A DNA stretch of 64,000 bases from Gastrodia elata. Lineage: Eukaryota > Streptophyta > Magnoliopsida > Asparagales > Orchidaceae. Each line of letters starts with the position of its first letter. Within the stretch, counting starts at the first letter, position 1. This document shows, piece by piece, positions 11,222-26,200 of the stretch. The notes beneath the pieces were generated by a model that worked only from the letters and a program-made list of their open reading frames with translations, was not told the origin of the DNA and searched no databases. The DNA lies in assembly GCA_016760335.1 (NCBI GenBank), contig CM028669.1, positions 59,888,568 through 59,952,567 on the forward strand, given 5' to 3'. The translations under genes and the position numbers were made by a program.

Positions 11222-14200
11222 GTGAGTTTTAAATCTCATTTTTGGTTTCTTACTGATTGTCTGTTATTCTTCTGTACTCCCCTTGAAATTTTAGTCATAG
11301 TAATTCCCGTTCGCTCTTTTATATGAATTCTCTGCTTATTTCTGTCCATTTATTGCTGACGCGGTTTCGCATATAGGTGCTTGAGCCGCTTGAGATTCGA
11401 GAAGTGTTGCGCTGTAAGATTTCTCTTTTCCGTGCTGAACCTGAATAGTTGTTGTTTTTATTTTAATTTTTGTGATCATAATAGTTGAAGTTCGAAGCTT
11501 CATAAGCTTATTGTTCTGGATTCTATAACTTGTTTATATAAAACTGATGCTGAACTTGAAATTCTTTTGTGAAATTTAAATTTTTTTAACTCAGAATATC
11601 GCTAAGTTATATGCTCAATTTAACCTGAATTGCATGTAAGAATGTTGGGGAACCTTCTCATGGATTTTATTAGTATAAGCTGAGCCATAGGTCCATATCC
11701 TCAGATTGTCATCTTATATGATTTGATGACTATGGTGTTCATATATTGCTGTAATTTACTTCTTTAGATTGATCTTTTTGTCTACGGATTGCTATGATTC
11801 ATTGACTATGATGCCCCCAAATTAATCTTTATGTATATCTAAATTTACAAGATATTCATTAAAGAAATAATAAAACTTTTTCTCTTTTCTTAAGATAGTA
11901 TTAAGATGTCATTAAATTATTTTCTAGTCTCTCTTGTGACATTTGTCTATTCCCCCTCACAACCTCACAGCTAGTTCTTAGCCTGCTGTCATCCCCAATT
12001 GCTACCCACAAAACACCTTTTGGGCATTGCCCGACACTTAAGTACGAGTTGCTACTTGCAATGCACTTAGTAGAGGTTCCTCTGCCACAGATTACACTCC
12101 TACTTTTTCATTACTTACAATCATTCTCTACCACTGCTTATGATCTTCATATTCCATTTACAGTTTCCAGCACAGTTAGGGATTTCATGTGTCACAACTT
12201 ATGCTCTTCTTTTGTACTGCCTACAACCTTTCTTATTAATATAGCTTTTTGTGTCAACGCATGTTATTTTTCCCATTGTGTTTCCTCTTGTAAAACCTCT
12301 GTTGCCTCTTTCTGTCAACACCTGCATTGCTTTCAAGTGTTGCATTTCTAACAGCTGACATAACTTCCTTTGGCTTCCTAAAAAGCAAAAAAATCTAACC
12401 AACTAATTCCCCTTTGACACCTTTAGATTTATGGTCAGCTACCATTGCTAGTAGTACTTAGCAATTGCCCAACAATTAGTAGTTTAGGTGCTGCTTCCCT
12501 AGTAATTGTTGGCCCTCATCAACATGATTACCATTCATGTTATAATATGAGATATGGAAGCATTAGATTGGAGATGAGATGCAAAATATAATGTGTAAAT
12601 GAAAAGGGTATGGACAAGAAAGGAAAAAGTACACGTGAAACTATGAAGGAGCTAGTATTGGCAATTTAGGGCATTCTGCATGAAATATTGTTGAAAATAG
12701 CGTATTGATTTTCTTTGAGTCAGGAAAATGATGGTTTTTATTCAGCCACGGGCATCCTTATTTTAAGGTGGCAAAATGAGAAGAAACATATCATATTGAG
12801 TGAATGAGTGTAGTAAACATCCTGTGCTTAAGGTTGAACATAAATCTTTATAATGTTTCACATATAGGACATTGGAATATTAGCAGGCTTAAGATAGTAT
12901 TGATAGAAGTTGCTTATAATGATTTGCAGATGATTGGTTAAGTACCTCAAACTGTACTCAATAGAAATTGATAATAATGAGGATTCATTATGTTGATAAT
13001 AAGTTGCTGGAATAAAGCTACTGGTAATTTTTAAGTATGCTTAAACCAAATAATTGACAATTTTATATAACATGACATTGCTATACACTTATTTGAACCA
13101 AACTCGTATCTTATGTTAAATAAAACAAAAGTATTAAAAAAAATAAAATTTATTCATAAATGAAGCACTGTAAGATATCTGTCATACTCACTATGTTTAG
13201 CCAGGTTGCTAAGCAATTATTTTTTGCTTATTTAGTTTGATAATATTTTTAGATTTCTTAGCAATTTTTCTTTTAATTGTTCCTGAATAAATAGCTTGAT
13301 GTCAAGCCAAGCCAGGGAACGATCTTTTTTTGTTAGAGGGCTGCTTACAAGATGGTTATCTTTGAATTTTATCAAAATCTTCATTATTCAAGATTATTGT
13401 TTTGTTTTGAAGGTTTTGCAATAATGATAATATTTTCTTCTGAGGTATTAGGTTAAAAGACGTGCTAATAACTATTAATTTGAGGAAAACTTTTTTTTCT
13501 TGTGGTGAAGGACTAAGTATATGTTCATCTTGATTAGTTTTTGATGACCTTGATGAAATGGGTACAAAATTAAAAATTTTGAACTAAATAATATGTAGGA
13601 TCTGAAATTATGCTTGCAAAATATTCTTTGGTTTATTGTTGCCTAAAATAATAATTGTAGTGTTGAATTAATTTTCAGTATTTATCTAAAAGAAATTTGT
13701 CAATTATTTGCAGGCGTACTTCATACAATTGTTTTTCATAGAGCACTTGGTCTAGTTAGACCAAAAGATGTTGATTGTGAACTTTTTGAAATAACTTATG
13801 TAAGTAACTCTTATACCTTGTAGGTGAATTTTGCACATTTTTATATATTGCGTGCCATTGTTGTAGAAGAAGTTTAGGTTTTTATAGAACAATGTTGTGT
13901 TTATATTTAAGTGTATGCGAGCATTTACATGTTGATTGAGAACTTGTGATTGATCGCATATTGACATAATTTTCCCTGAAGGTGAATTATTTTTATTTTT
14001 TATTAGTCATAGTATTCTTGCTAAGCAAACCTTGAGACTTTATTGAACTAGTCTCTTACCCTTCTCATACTCATAATATGGTAAATTTTTAGTACTGTTA
14101 GCAAGACATTCAGCAACCTCAATCAAAAGCAATACGTTATTTGCAAAATGTAGGTGGGAATTATTTCTACCATAAAGGCCTTGTTTCACTCTATTCTGTG

Positions 14201-17200
14201 GTCAATTGTCTCATATATGGATTGAGATAGCATTTAAGAACAAAGAATGAATATAGAGAGGATGATAACGGTCACTCATGACAAAAACTTCTAGTGCTTC
14301 TAATCCAATTCTGTTTTCGAGCTTTAACAAGAAGCCCATTGCAAAGCCCACAATGCATTGTAGGTCACTTGATTCATACAGATGGGAATTGAAATATTTA
14401 AAGCAGCACTTCAGGGCATTTTACCACTTTAAATTGATATGCTTGTTTCATTCCAGTTTTCATTGCCATCGTTCTTGGGGTTGAGAAAGAATAATAAGAT
14501 CTCTAGTGTTAATTCTCATCAATACTCTACCTGGGAATGAATGAACCTTGCTCATAACCATTAAGGCTGTGGACTGGTTTTATTCTGTTGATAAGAATTT
14601 TTGCAATAATTTCTTATATTATGTATAGGCTTATCGGCTGCAGCTTGTGCAGGATTGTTGATCCTGTTCATTAAAAAATGATATGAAAATTTTCTCAGTA
14701 TATTTATTAGTTTAGGTACTCATAAATACTACTTTGTCAAAGAACTATATATTCCATTTGATAGCTATTGAAAGCTGTGCCTCTTCAATAACTTATATTT
14801 AGAATTTTTTTTTACAAATTTGTTTACATAAAATTGATTTTAGCTCTCGCTCTAAAAATAAATTATAGGGTTTAAAATTAATTTGATTTAGAATTTTGGA
14901 AAGATCTTTCTGTTAATTAGTTCGAACCATCATAAAATTTAAGACCAATAGGCAATTATTTCTACACAAAATCAAAGATGATCACACATTAGTCCAAACA
15001 AATTGAAGATTATTATTTTGGATCTTATTGCTGTCAAAAAAAAAAATCTCTTTTAAACATATTAGCTGCTTACATAATTGTTGGGACAAAAGATGCTAGA
15101 TGAGTGGAGAAAGAGTATTTTTTTTCTTCTTACAAGAATAAAGATGATGCTTATGATTGTGCTAACTATAGTGGAATTGAGTTAATGTATCATACTTTGA
15201 AACTTTGTGAGAGATTAATTGAATTTTTAGTTCTCGCTCCAAAAATAAATTTTAGGGTTTAAAATTTATTTGATTTAGAATTTTGGAAAGATCTTTTTTT
15301 TCATTAGTTCTAAGTCATCATAAAATTTAAGACCAATGGGCAATTATTTCTATACAAAATCAAAGGTGATCATACATTAGTCCAAACAAATTGAAGGTTA
15401 TTATTTTGGATCTTACCACTCTCAAAAAAAAAAAAATCTCTTTTAAACATATTAGTTGTTTACATAATTCATGGGACAAAAGATGCTAGATGAGTGGAGA
15501 AAGAGTATTGTTATATCTTTTTACAATAATAAAGACGATGCTCAAGATTGTGCTAACTATAGAGGAATTAAGTTAATGTGTCATACTTTGAAATTTTGTG
15601 AGAGATTAATTGAATACAAAATACAAAAGGATGTTTGCATTTCTCAAAATCAATTTAGTTTTATGCCAGGTTAAACTATCACGGAAGTTATACATATTTT
15701 AAGAGGTTTAATGTAGAAATTTAGAAAATGGAAAGATTTTTATTTCATTTTTATTAATCTTGAAAATGCTTATAATAGAGTACTAGGAGAAGTTCCTTAG
15801 AGAGGTTTGGAGAGAAAATGGATTAGTTCTGCATATATTGATGTTATTAGAGACATGTATAATGGGGTATTATATGTGTTCGATCACATGGTGGCTTGTT
15901 TAATCATTTATCTATTTTGATTGGATTACATCAAGGCTCAACTCTCTCCTTGGTGCATGTTATTTGTAGATGATATTTTATCAATTGTAAGACTATGGAT
16001 GTAGTTAAGGCAAAACTTGAGTTACGGAGGATTATTTTAGAATCCAAAGGATTTTGTCTTTGTAGATCTATAACTGAATATATGGAGTGTAAGTTCAATT
16101 ATATCAAAGACCCTAATCTTGAGGACATAACTATTGAGGACATGTGATCAAGAAGAGCGAGAGATTTAAGTACTTGTTCAATTATTCAAAATAATGGCAA
16201 AATAACGATGTGACTAATATGATCCAAGTTGGTTGGATGAAATGGAGGAGCTCTTTTGGAGTAGTGTGTAATTCAAAAATTTCACTCAAAATTAAAAGAA
16301 AATTTTATAGAGTAGCTATATGAAGATGTTATATGAGGATGTTGGCCTACAAAGAAGAAGCTTATCGATGAAATATGTGTTACAGAGATGAGGATTCTTA
16401 GGTGAATGAGTGGGTTACTCGTAAGGATGGAATACGAAATGAGTTTGTCTATAACAAGGTTGGAGTGGCTCCAATAGTGAACAAGGTTAGAGAATGTCGT
16501 TTTAGCTGGTTTGGGCATATTAAGCATAGATCGTGCAATGTTCTTGTTAGAAAACTTGAGTTTATGAATTTTCTCTCATATTAAAAGAGGTAGAGTGTGA
16601 TGATTCAGTGTCAGATTAGATGTCCTAACCCAACTTTGATGCCACTGTAGTACTTAATACTGGATTAGTATCTCTTAATCCATTATTAAGTACTACTACA
16701 GGCAAATGATTTATAAGAAAGGGAACACAAATGCATTTAAGAGAATAATAAACATTCAAACATATATTCCATTACATTCATCTAGAGAAAATAAAAGAAA
16801 AATATTTGTCCCAGAATTTCATAAATAGTACAATTCAAAAAATTTAAACTACAACATTAAATGTATATATGAAAAAGAAAACTCTCTCATTTCACATAAA
16901 TGAAAACAAAGGTGAATATCTCTAAGGTTCTTCAAGTATGCTCCTGGAACTCCAGTTCCTCCTCTGGTTCACCTACTAGCTCCACTCCAGGCTCCTGATT
17001 AATCATGTTTGGTTTTTAACACAATAGGGCACAACCAATAAAATAAAAATAAGCAGTTAAACTAATAAAGTCTAAACACATTTTAGGGTTTCTAATTACT
17101 TTAGTTTAAGGATATTACATTAGGTTTAAGCAGTAAGGAGCACAATGCATTAAAGGAAAAGTAAAGCTGGAAATATAACATACAGTAAAGAGCATTTAAA

Positions 17201-20200
17201 GTAAAACAGTAATTGTGCTAAAGCACACTAAGCTGCCCTACAAAGGAAAGGTTAAGCATATATGGAATAAACAACTAAATAAGGTAATGACTAGCATCCT
17301 ATATGCAAGTAAGGGTATAAAAGGCAGTTTCTAGCATCCTATAATCAAGTATAGTAAAGAAACAATGCGAAGTGTAATAAATGCAAGTGACTGTAGAAAT
17401 ATGCAAAGCAGTTAATTAATATTCAATGTTTTAATTACGTTATGTTTAGTGGGCTCATACGGAACAAAAAGAGGAGTTAGGTACGTCTACCCAACTATTT
17501 GAGACGGGTCTCCTGTATAACCACGCATTCTCCCTCAAAGACATGTGTGGTCTCCTGATCACTCCATAGCCAACCTTGACTCAAATGTTTGTACAGACTA
17601 ATCCACTCTGAGTGAAACTTCTTATTTAGTTATAGTTGTTATTATGCAGTGTTTATGATCAATTGGATAAGATTTCAAAGCATAGCAGCATTCAATGAAA
17701 TGTCAAAGTAAACTAAGCTAGTGAAATCCCTTTGTTGTCTAATTTTAGTTATCTATCTTAATGATTGAGATTAATTGAACCCCCAATTGACTTAAGACAT
17801 AGTTCTTAGATCAATTGTTGAGTATGTAATATATATATATATATATATATATGAAAAATATGGTTTTATAATTTTGAAAATAATTTATAATAATAACTAA
17901 CTCTTAAGACTCTTTATCTTAGTCCTAAGGTTTCCATCATCAAAATCATCATCTAAACACGACTTAAGCTACTAAGATGAAAAATTCTAACTTAAGAAAG
18001 TCAACCTAAAACCTAGGTTCAATCTACCTCAAGGAGCTTCTAAGGTTTGAAATTTGATAAGTAGCTTCTTTCTAAGTTAAGCACACCCCAACTGATAATA
18101 TACATCCCAAAATCCAGGAACTATCCTAAGATCTCCAAATGCTAAACTGAAGGACCAAGTCATGCTAAGCATGGCAATCCATGATTAAATATCTGAACAA
18201 ACAATCTACTATTGATGCCTAGTTTGTCACAACTACACTCTCTCTAACCTAATTCCCCAAGTATCTTCCTACTCCAAGTCTCCAAAAGTCTCCTAAGGGT
18301 TCATCATCATTGCTCCCTCTCCTAGGATGATTATATGATCTGAATAAGACTCAAACTACTCTACTCTCGGTCTAGAGATCACAACTTGAAAAAAATCCCA
18401 ACTTATTAAAAATCACACAACTTTGACTCCAAAAGTCATTTTCCTTATTTGCTATCCAATATGAATGAAATCAGTGTTATTGCACTCCTTATAGCATAAT
18501 ATGAACTTAGATAGTGAGTAGGTTCAATTTGGCATTGAATTGAGCAAACTAATGTTTTTGACCTAAGTGTTAAAAGTTACATAATATGATTTTTGAAATT
18601 ATAATTCAAATGACATTAAATATTACTATAATATTCTACATATTTTTTTGAGCACTTTAAGATATAACATTGTAATATTCTGATCATTGTTTACAAAGTT
18701 ACGAGTAAATTAAGATTTGAATAAACTAAATTTAATTATTTAGTTAACCAAAATTTTCCCTAAGTTCATGGAGCCATCCGCATGCGCTTTCCCAATCACG
18801 GCCCGCACATGGGCCGAGCGCAGAACCACGCGGGTAGGCCCGATCCGACCCAGCCCTTAAGTCGTTCCCTGTCGGGAACGACTGGGCCCGATCTAGGGCA
18901 TCCTCTTGCTCGACGACCGGAGGGTTCTAGGAGACACGACGTATGTCGTTCGAAAGGTTTTCAAAGGCCTTTCGACTGACACCCAAAACCTTATTCGAAT
19001 TCTCCTCCAATCCCCCAATTGACGATGTCCTAATTTAGTGTCGACGAACACTGTTGAACACTGTTCAACCTGGCAGTGTCAAGCTTTAATCCGGCTCGTT
19101 CGAGCCTGATTGAGGCTCGACAATCATCCCTAGTACATGGAAATGATGTAACGAAACCAATCGAAAAAGAAATAGGCACTAGAAGTAATAGGAAGCGGAG
19201 TACCTCTTCTTCCTTGTCGCCGATCGTCGGTGCAACTTGATCTCCACTTGGATCAGCTCTGAGCTCCTCCCCTTCGTCCCTATTGCCAAAACAACATGAC
19301 AGGAAGTCTTGGCCCGAACTTGAGTCGGTGAATCGACGGCATCCGCCGTCGATTCAGAGCTTGGCATGTTTCAGACACGCCTCATCGGGGACGATGGTCC
19401 ATATTAGATATGGACCGTCCATCCAATCCTGAGGGTCCGTGAATCCGTCGCTTGATGAGTCTAAACGACTCTCTAATTTAAGTTATTAAATTATAAATTA
19501 TTAAATAATTTAGTTAATTTAATAATTCAAAATATCATGCAAATAATCTTTAAAATTTCCAAAATTTTACCCTTAGTTAATATGGGTGGAGGAACTCAAA
19601 AATGAAGTCGAATTTTTGATTTGAAGTCTAAATAATTATCTCAATTTTCCAATCAATTAAATTGATAGAAATCCTGATTTTTCTAAAACAACTTTTCATT
19701 TTCTCCAAAATGTCAGGGATTGTCCTTGAGGCTATTTTAGAACTAATGACGGGGTTCTTAAGCATGTTTGGTGGTTAAAAATTCAAGTAACAACCTCGGG
19801 TTGTTGTTACGTAGAGGAAGATCTAAAAAGAAAGGGAAGAAACAATTATGATGGGTCTTTTATTTGACACTTGAGAGGGGCTTCTATTTGATCATGCATA
19901 ATGGAAATAAAGGATCCATGTAGCTGACCCCACCTAATAGGATTAAGGCTTGTATTGTTGTTGTTGTACATAATTGCTAGGAACTTTTTTTGATACCTAA
20001 TTAGTCATACTTAAATAGTTTAGAATGATCAGGCTATTTTTTCTTAACAAAATTATATTCATTCAAAGAGTAAAGTTACAAATATAGAATGATCTCCAAA
20101 CAAAGGAGAACCTTCAACCAAAAGACAGCCCAATAAAAATCTTAATAAAAGGCTCATGAGTCCACAACACTTGAATATAAAACAGTTATGTGATAAACTT

Positions 20201-23200
20201 GAGATTCTGGAACAACAAAGTAAAACATCCAATTGCCGAATTCTGGGGACTCTAGGGATCGAAAGTCTGGGAGTTGGAAGCTCATCCGTATGGTTTGGGC
20301 TGAAAGGGCAGCATCTGCAAATCTCTCGGGCATCATGTAGTGTTCCAGTCTCTGTCTTCAAAGTAAACTTCAATCAGGTAGGTGCCTTTACCAGTACTTG
20401 TAAAGTTATGATGCCTATAAATCCAGCCTTGACTATATCCGGAAGGTTCAATGAATTCAAAGGCCAAGTGTGTCTATTTTTATCCACATGATTAACACGA
20501 ACCTTCTGCAAACCAAACAAAAACGAAGCCACCATGAAGAATAAATACAAAGCTGTAGGAGAAATTGGTAATGAGACCAGCAACTAGGAATATTAACATA
20601 CAAAATCATGCTACCACTATTTTGTACCTACCCAAATTGGATAGGTATAAAATAGGCAATCCATTCGTGTAAGTAATTCTTGAAATTACCTTTGAAACAC
20701 TTCCAAGTTCAGGCAGACAACCACAAGGAATTACCACACCTTATCCACAATAATCCACATTCCGATTCGAGGATCAATTAGAATGACAACAAATGCATAA
20801 GAATACTAAAACAATAAATAATGCAAATCTGCATCGTCCCAATGTTGTGGGACCAAATCCTTGTCGACAGAGGAACCAACGCTTAAGCTCTTAAATAAGG
20901 AAGCTGGAGCTTATCCATTTTATAGGTCGCCATAAGATAGGGAGGAATTATTTTATCTTGAAAGATAGTTAACACATCACAATCATGCCTTTATTAGCCA
21001 ATTAGTCATCAATATTGCTACCTTTCCACAAGTGTGTGAGTACTTAAGTAATTGACTTTCCTTAGGAGCTTTTAAGTATTCTTTAAAGTGTAATAAGTGT
21101 GCCAATCCCCTGTCAGGCGTTTAGTAACCATCTGAACCAGAGTAAAAGCATCACATTCTATCCAAGTATTCACCAGATTTTTGTCTTCGCATAAATTAAG
21201 ACTGATCAACAAGGCTTCCGTTTCAGCAATGAGTTGGCATTAATTCTTTTAGAAAAAGCAAAAATGTTCCCATTAGAATCACGCACCAACCCCCCTCCCT
21301 CTGCACGCCCAGTAGAGCGATGTGACTCCCATCCACGTTCAATTTAACAAAACGCATAGACAGCTTGATCCACTTAATGAACAAGCATTTATCAACATAG
21401 TTTGGAACTTGAAAATTAAAAAAAATTTGCTTAAATTTTTCTCTTTAAAGTGGTACCATCTAACAAACGTAACTTCAGCGCCCTCTTGATATAAAACACA
21501 GTTTTCCAAATACTTCTTTTCTTATTAAAACGGAAATCAGGGTACTTACAATAGTTTCTCTCCTCTCGTATATGCCAAATAATCAAAATAAGAACTATGA
21601 TACCTTCTGACTCAACATCAGCTACTTCCTTAGCTTTTTTTGGATGATATTAAATATAAATATAGTTATTTATAATAACTATCTTTGTTAACGAAAGTTA
21701 TTTTAGTGGCATGGATTGATGAAAAGGGCATATATGAGGTCATATCTTAATGTGATACTTGCAAGTTATAAAAGAAAGGCTTTAGAAACCTAGAGGAACA
21801 TTCCACCTCTTCCTCTTCCTCTTTCTGGAGTGAAGTGGATGAATGTTTCATAGATTTCTCGATCTAGGGTAGTTATGATTCTTTATAGGTAATTATAGAT
21901 AAGTTTATCAATTCAACATACTCTTTATTTTATCAAACAAACCAATATTGTGGTAAAACTTATCAATTTCTGCTTAAAATAAATAGTTAGATTGCATTGG
22001 ATTTTAAGAACAATACTATTTGATGAAAATAATAGATTGCATCAAGTTTTTTGAAATCTGTTCAAGTAGATTCTTGCATTACTATTAGTACAAATATAAT
22101 TTTTCATCCATATATAGGCTGACAGAAATATCAACCAGATTTTGAGGGATCTTCTTTAATTTGTAATATGGATTTGGAGGTAATTTGGATAAACAATTAC
22201 CATTACTCAAATTTATCTATAATAAAATATAGTAATCAAGTATTGACATGGCCCATTATGTAGTTTTATTTCTTAAATAAAATAATTTTATTAAAGTTGA
22301 AACCAAAGGTACGTAAGAGGTTGGTCTTAAACATAAACTTTGCAAACCCAAGAGAACGAACCAAGAAGCTAACTATGAGATGGAGTCCTTAAATGAACAC
22401 ATGCACAAAGCAGAAGAAAAATACAAAACAGGGAAATAAAATAAAGTTTCTACAAGCTGAATCATCAAGGAGATAGTAGCAAGAAACTTCAATAAGCCTA
22501 GTCTCAAACATTTGCAAAGGCTCTCAGATGGCAGGAGCAAATCAAATCCTCAAAGCTCCTTCGTAAATTGGTTTAGACTTTGAGTGTATGGAACTCAGGA
22601 AACAGGGTCATCCCAAAATACTTGTTGAAAGCTCCTTCATTTAGCACTTCAAGCCCGTCCATTGAGATAAAGGTTCATCCACACCCTTAGAGCTTTATGT
22701 TCTAAAACTCTTTATCCAACTTTTCCAGCATACCTCTAAGAACAAAGTGTAGTATAACTGCCCCAAAGCTGCCACTGACTTGAAACCAAATCCTAGGATA
22801 TGTTTAATCCCAACACCAACAAGTAGTCTATGCTGGACATAGTCAAATCTGGGGTTCAAAGAAGTCGATAATAATTAACCACACATGCCCCTCCAAGTTA
22901 TATGTACAAACAGTGTCAAGGCTCAAAGACCACCACAAAAAACAAGAATGACCACGCTCCATCATGACAATAGAAATAGTAAGTAGTGACAACAAAGCAT
23001 CCAACATAGAATCATCAAGAGCACATAATAGAAAAAACTTCAAAGCAAAGTAAGCCTAAGAGAAAGAGACAGCACAAAATTCATGACTTAGCCAAACCGA
23101 ACAACAACTCCAGTAACAGACAAGGGTACTTTATTTTGCCAGGCATTTGCATTCGATCCAGCATACGTATGTCTTTTAAGGAGCAAGGAAGGTCACATTC

Positions 23201-26200
23201 AAATAAACTAATTTTAATCTAACTCTGAATACCTTTATTGGCTAGCTAATCAGCACTAGAATTACTGTCTTTCCAAATATGAGTTATTTTTTAAGTTAAA
23301 TTTGTAAGCATCATATAAATTATTTTCAATTAATAGCGTAAATTCTAATCACCCAAAGAAGCAATAGTAATTATTTGAACCTAATTATAGCATCATATTT
23401 CAACTAAATATTTTGTAAACAAATTTCTTTACACAAGGTAAGCCGCAATAAAAGTGCTTTAATTATGCAACATTATTTAAGTGTAAATAAATGATAAGAT
23501 ATAAACACTATTTTCTTGGTTTTGAGTTTATGAATGAAGCTACAACAGAGGTTAAACTGATAGTCTCAAGTGAAGATTGTTAAGCATTAACTAGTCTAAT
23601 TTTAATGACCAAGACGAAATGGTGCAACTTTTTTGGCTGATGTGCTTGATTAAGTGCTGGTTCTTCCCTAATTTTTTGGCTGATTAAATGCTTGATTAAA
23701 TGCTGGTTCTTTCCTCGTAAAGCAACTCTTAGGAAATAGCTTCAAAAGTGTGGATTGGTTATTTTTTACTGTTTAGCATAATATAATTACTAGTTTGTCC
23801 TTTCCTTCGATCACCGCTAATTTCCCACTAACTCATTGTCGCATGCTCGTCCACCAACTATCCTCCAACCATTGCTTACTATGTTGATGTCATGCAACAA
23901 CAACAACAATAGTAGCTTCCTTGATATCAATTTCTGTGATAACCCGACGCCGGTTCAGCGGAAATTGTCCCGACATTTAGGTGTTCACTTTCCGCATGAT
24001 CATATTGAGCAATTTAAGAAAAAAGGAAATACACATGCAAAAATCAAGAGATATTTCTCATTCATTTAATATTTCATATTACAAAAATTTTCAACGTTCC
24101 TCTTTACAAAGTTCATAAAAAATGAATTGAAACAAGAAAAAAAATAAAAAAAGAGGAAAAGTAGAGCAGTGCCATAGATCCATCGACAAATTAATAATTT
24201 AAGTTTTAAAGTTCTCGTTCAAACTCTCCCAGAAGTATCTGACCTGGTATTGTACATAAAATAATACTGGGATTGGAATTCCCAATAATTAGAGAATACT
24301 CTAAGTACCGCATTAAATAAAATAATATTACATTTTATAATAGCAGAAATGCGATTAACAGATAAAAGGATATAATAAAATGTAGGAAGAATAAGAAAAT
24401 AACGTAAACTGAGTAAAATTTTTCTGCAACAAGTATTATCACAAATATGTTGGTTAACTTTATATTTTTTTTAATAACCAATCACGAATGTTACTGATAT
24501 CATTTTTCAGTAACAACCACGAATAAAATGATGTTGGTTACTTGATATTTTTTTTTCAATAACCAACCATGAATATTGCTGATGTCATTTTTTTCAGTAA
24601 CAACCACGAATAAAAGGATGTTGATTACTTGATGTCTTTTTTCCATTTAACCAATCACGAATAAAAGGATGTTGGTTACTTTATATCTTTTTTTCTATTT
24701 AACCAACCACGAATGAAAGGATGTTGGTTACTTGATGTCTTTTTTCCAATAATTAACCACGAATGTTACTGAGATTATTTTTCCAGTAACAACTACGAAT
24801 AAAATAATGTTGGTTCCGAACAATCAACCAAGCTTTAATATGAATCTGGCTCAAAGCGAAGCTAGGCAGTAGCAAAGTGCAAAAAAAAAGTAATATATGT
24901 CATGTATTGAGTACCTTTTTCTTTAAGTTCAAATGTGCAATAGTTCGACTGAATCTGTCTTTAGTTTTGAATATTTTAAATTAGTTTTTTAAAAATATGA
25001 TATATTTTTAGGGTTTTTATTTTGTTATTTTCTATTTTGTTTTTCATTCATTTTTTTTTATAGAAAATAGCATTTTTAAGTCTCTGAGGGTATTAATTAT
25101 ATTGGATATATTATTATAAGAATGCAAGGAAAACAGAATGGAAATGGCTGTAAAAATGTGCGGAATGTAATAATAATTATAAGATGTAAAAATGAAAATG
25201 CTTGAATTGAAATTGACATAATGGAAATAATAATTATTTAATAACATTTGTACTATTCTCATTATTAATTAATGAGAACAATAATAATGTGTATGATTAA
25301 TATTTGTATTTTTATTTTTATAACAATGATTAAGTATATAAAAAGAAATACATAAAAAAATAATATTAGCAAAATCTCTCCTCAAATTCCTTCCTCCTTT
25401 CCCTTCTCCTCTTACCTCGGTTAGAGTTGCTGGAAAAATGAGGGAGGTCGAACATAGATGAAGTAAGCCGAAGGGGTTGCCGAAGTGGGGAGGCCAAAGA
25501 GGAGGCTGGCTAGGTGGTTTGGAGGGCCGGAAAGGGGTGGTCGGGCTGGCTGGGAAGGGGGAGGTGCTGCTACTGTTGTAGGGAAGGTGAGAAAGTGGGG
25601 GGTTTAAATAGAGGAAGGGGGAGAAGAGGGAGAGTCGGCCCAGGGCAAGCCCTCCTGGCGCTAAACAGGCGGAACTTCCGCCTCTTTGGCAATTGGGAAT
25701 CGGGGGGAGAGGGAGAAAGAATTTCTCAAGGAAAATTTTAAAAAATTTACTTATAAAGTTAAATTTTTTGTATTTTTATGCCGTTTGGGTTACCAAAAAT
25801 AACGAAACTTGATACCGAGGTATGTTACAATGTAATGAACACCATTGCGCCAAAAATTTTCGATTTGGAGCAATATTTTATTTTTAATTTATTTCTGAAG
25901 TTTTAAATTTCGAAAATTAACTGAGATCAAACCGGCGCTCCGAAATTTATGAAACTTCTTGAGCAATCTTTAAATAATATTCTTAACATAATGACATGAA
26001 AATTGATGAATTCAGACACGTGCTTTAATGTTCTTGATTTATTGAATTTAAAAAGTTTAGAAAAAATAAAGTGAGAGTTTCTGTTATCTAGTTTTTTACC
26101 CAAATTAGGGCACTTTGATCTAAAATTTATTCTCATCTAAATATATTTTTTGTTTGCCATAATTTGAAGTTCCCAAGGATCCTGATGTTAGAGTCAGGAT

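Larger units (their letters stand above)
16596..19811 (-). mobile_element. Solo LTR (3.2 kb) nested in RTE LINE
   Basis: The ends are defined by the 5-bp duplication TAGAG and by the resumption of RTE sequence on the far side. On the minus strand it begins CGTAACAACAACCC, with TG changed to CG. It carries the family 5' hairpin, a GC-rich module (18770-19460), and the 3' block with an acidic reading frame near 16930-17030. It ends at 16596 (TGTGATGATTC on the plus strand). No gag or pol domain is present, so it is a solo LTR left by recombination between the two LTRs. Open frames within the GC-rich module (18782-18979 plus, 19179-19367 minus) have no recognised homology. Confidence 0.88.

Noticed and set aside
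20059..20583. Overlapping open frames of 60-111 aa on both strands
   Set aside because: They lie in the 3' UTR region of a minus-strand LINE. No domain, and mutual overlap argues for chance.
24421..24830. CRISPR-like array
   Set aside because: The units are direct repeats of diverging sequence without unique spacers, in plant nuclear DNA inside an LTR.
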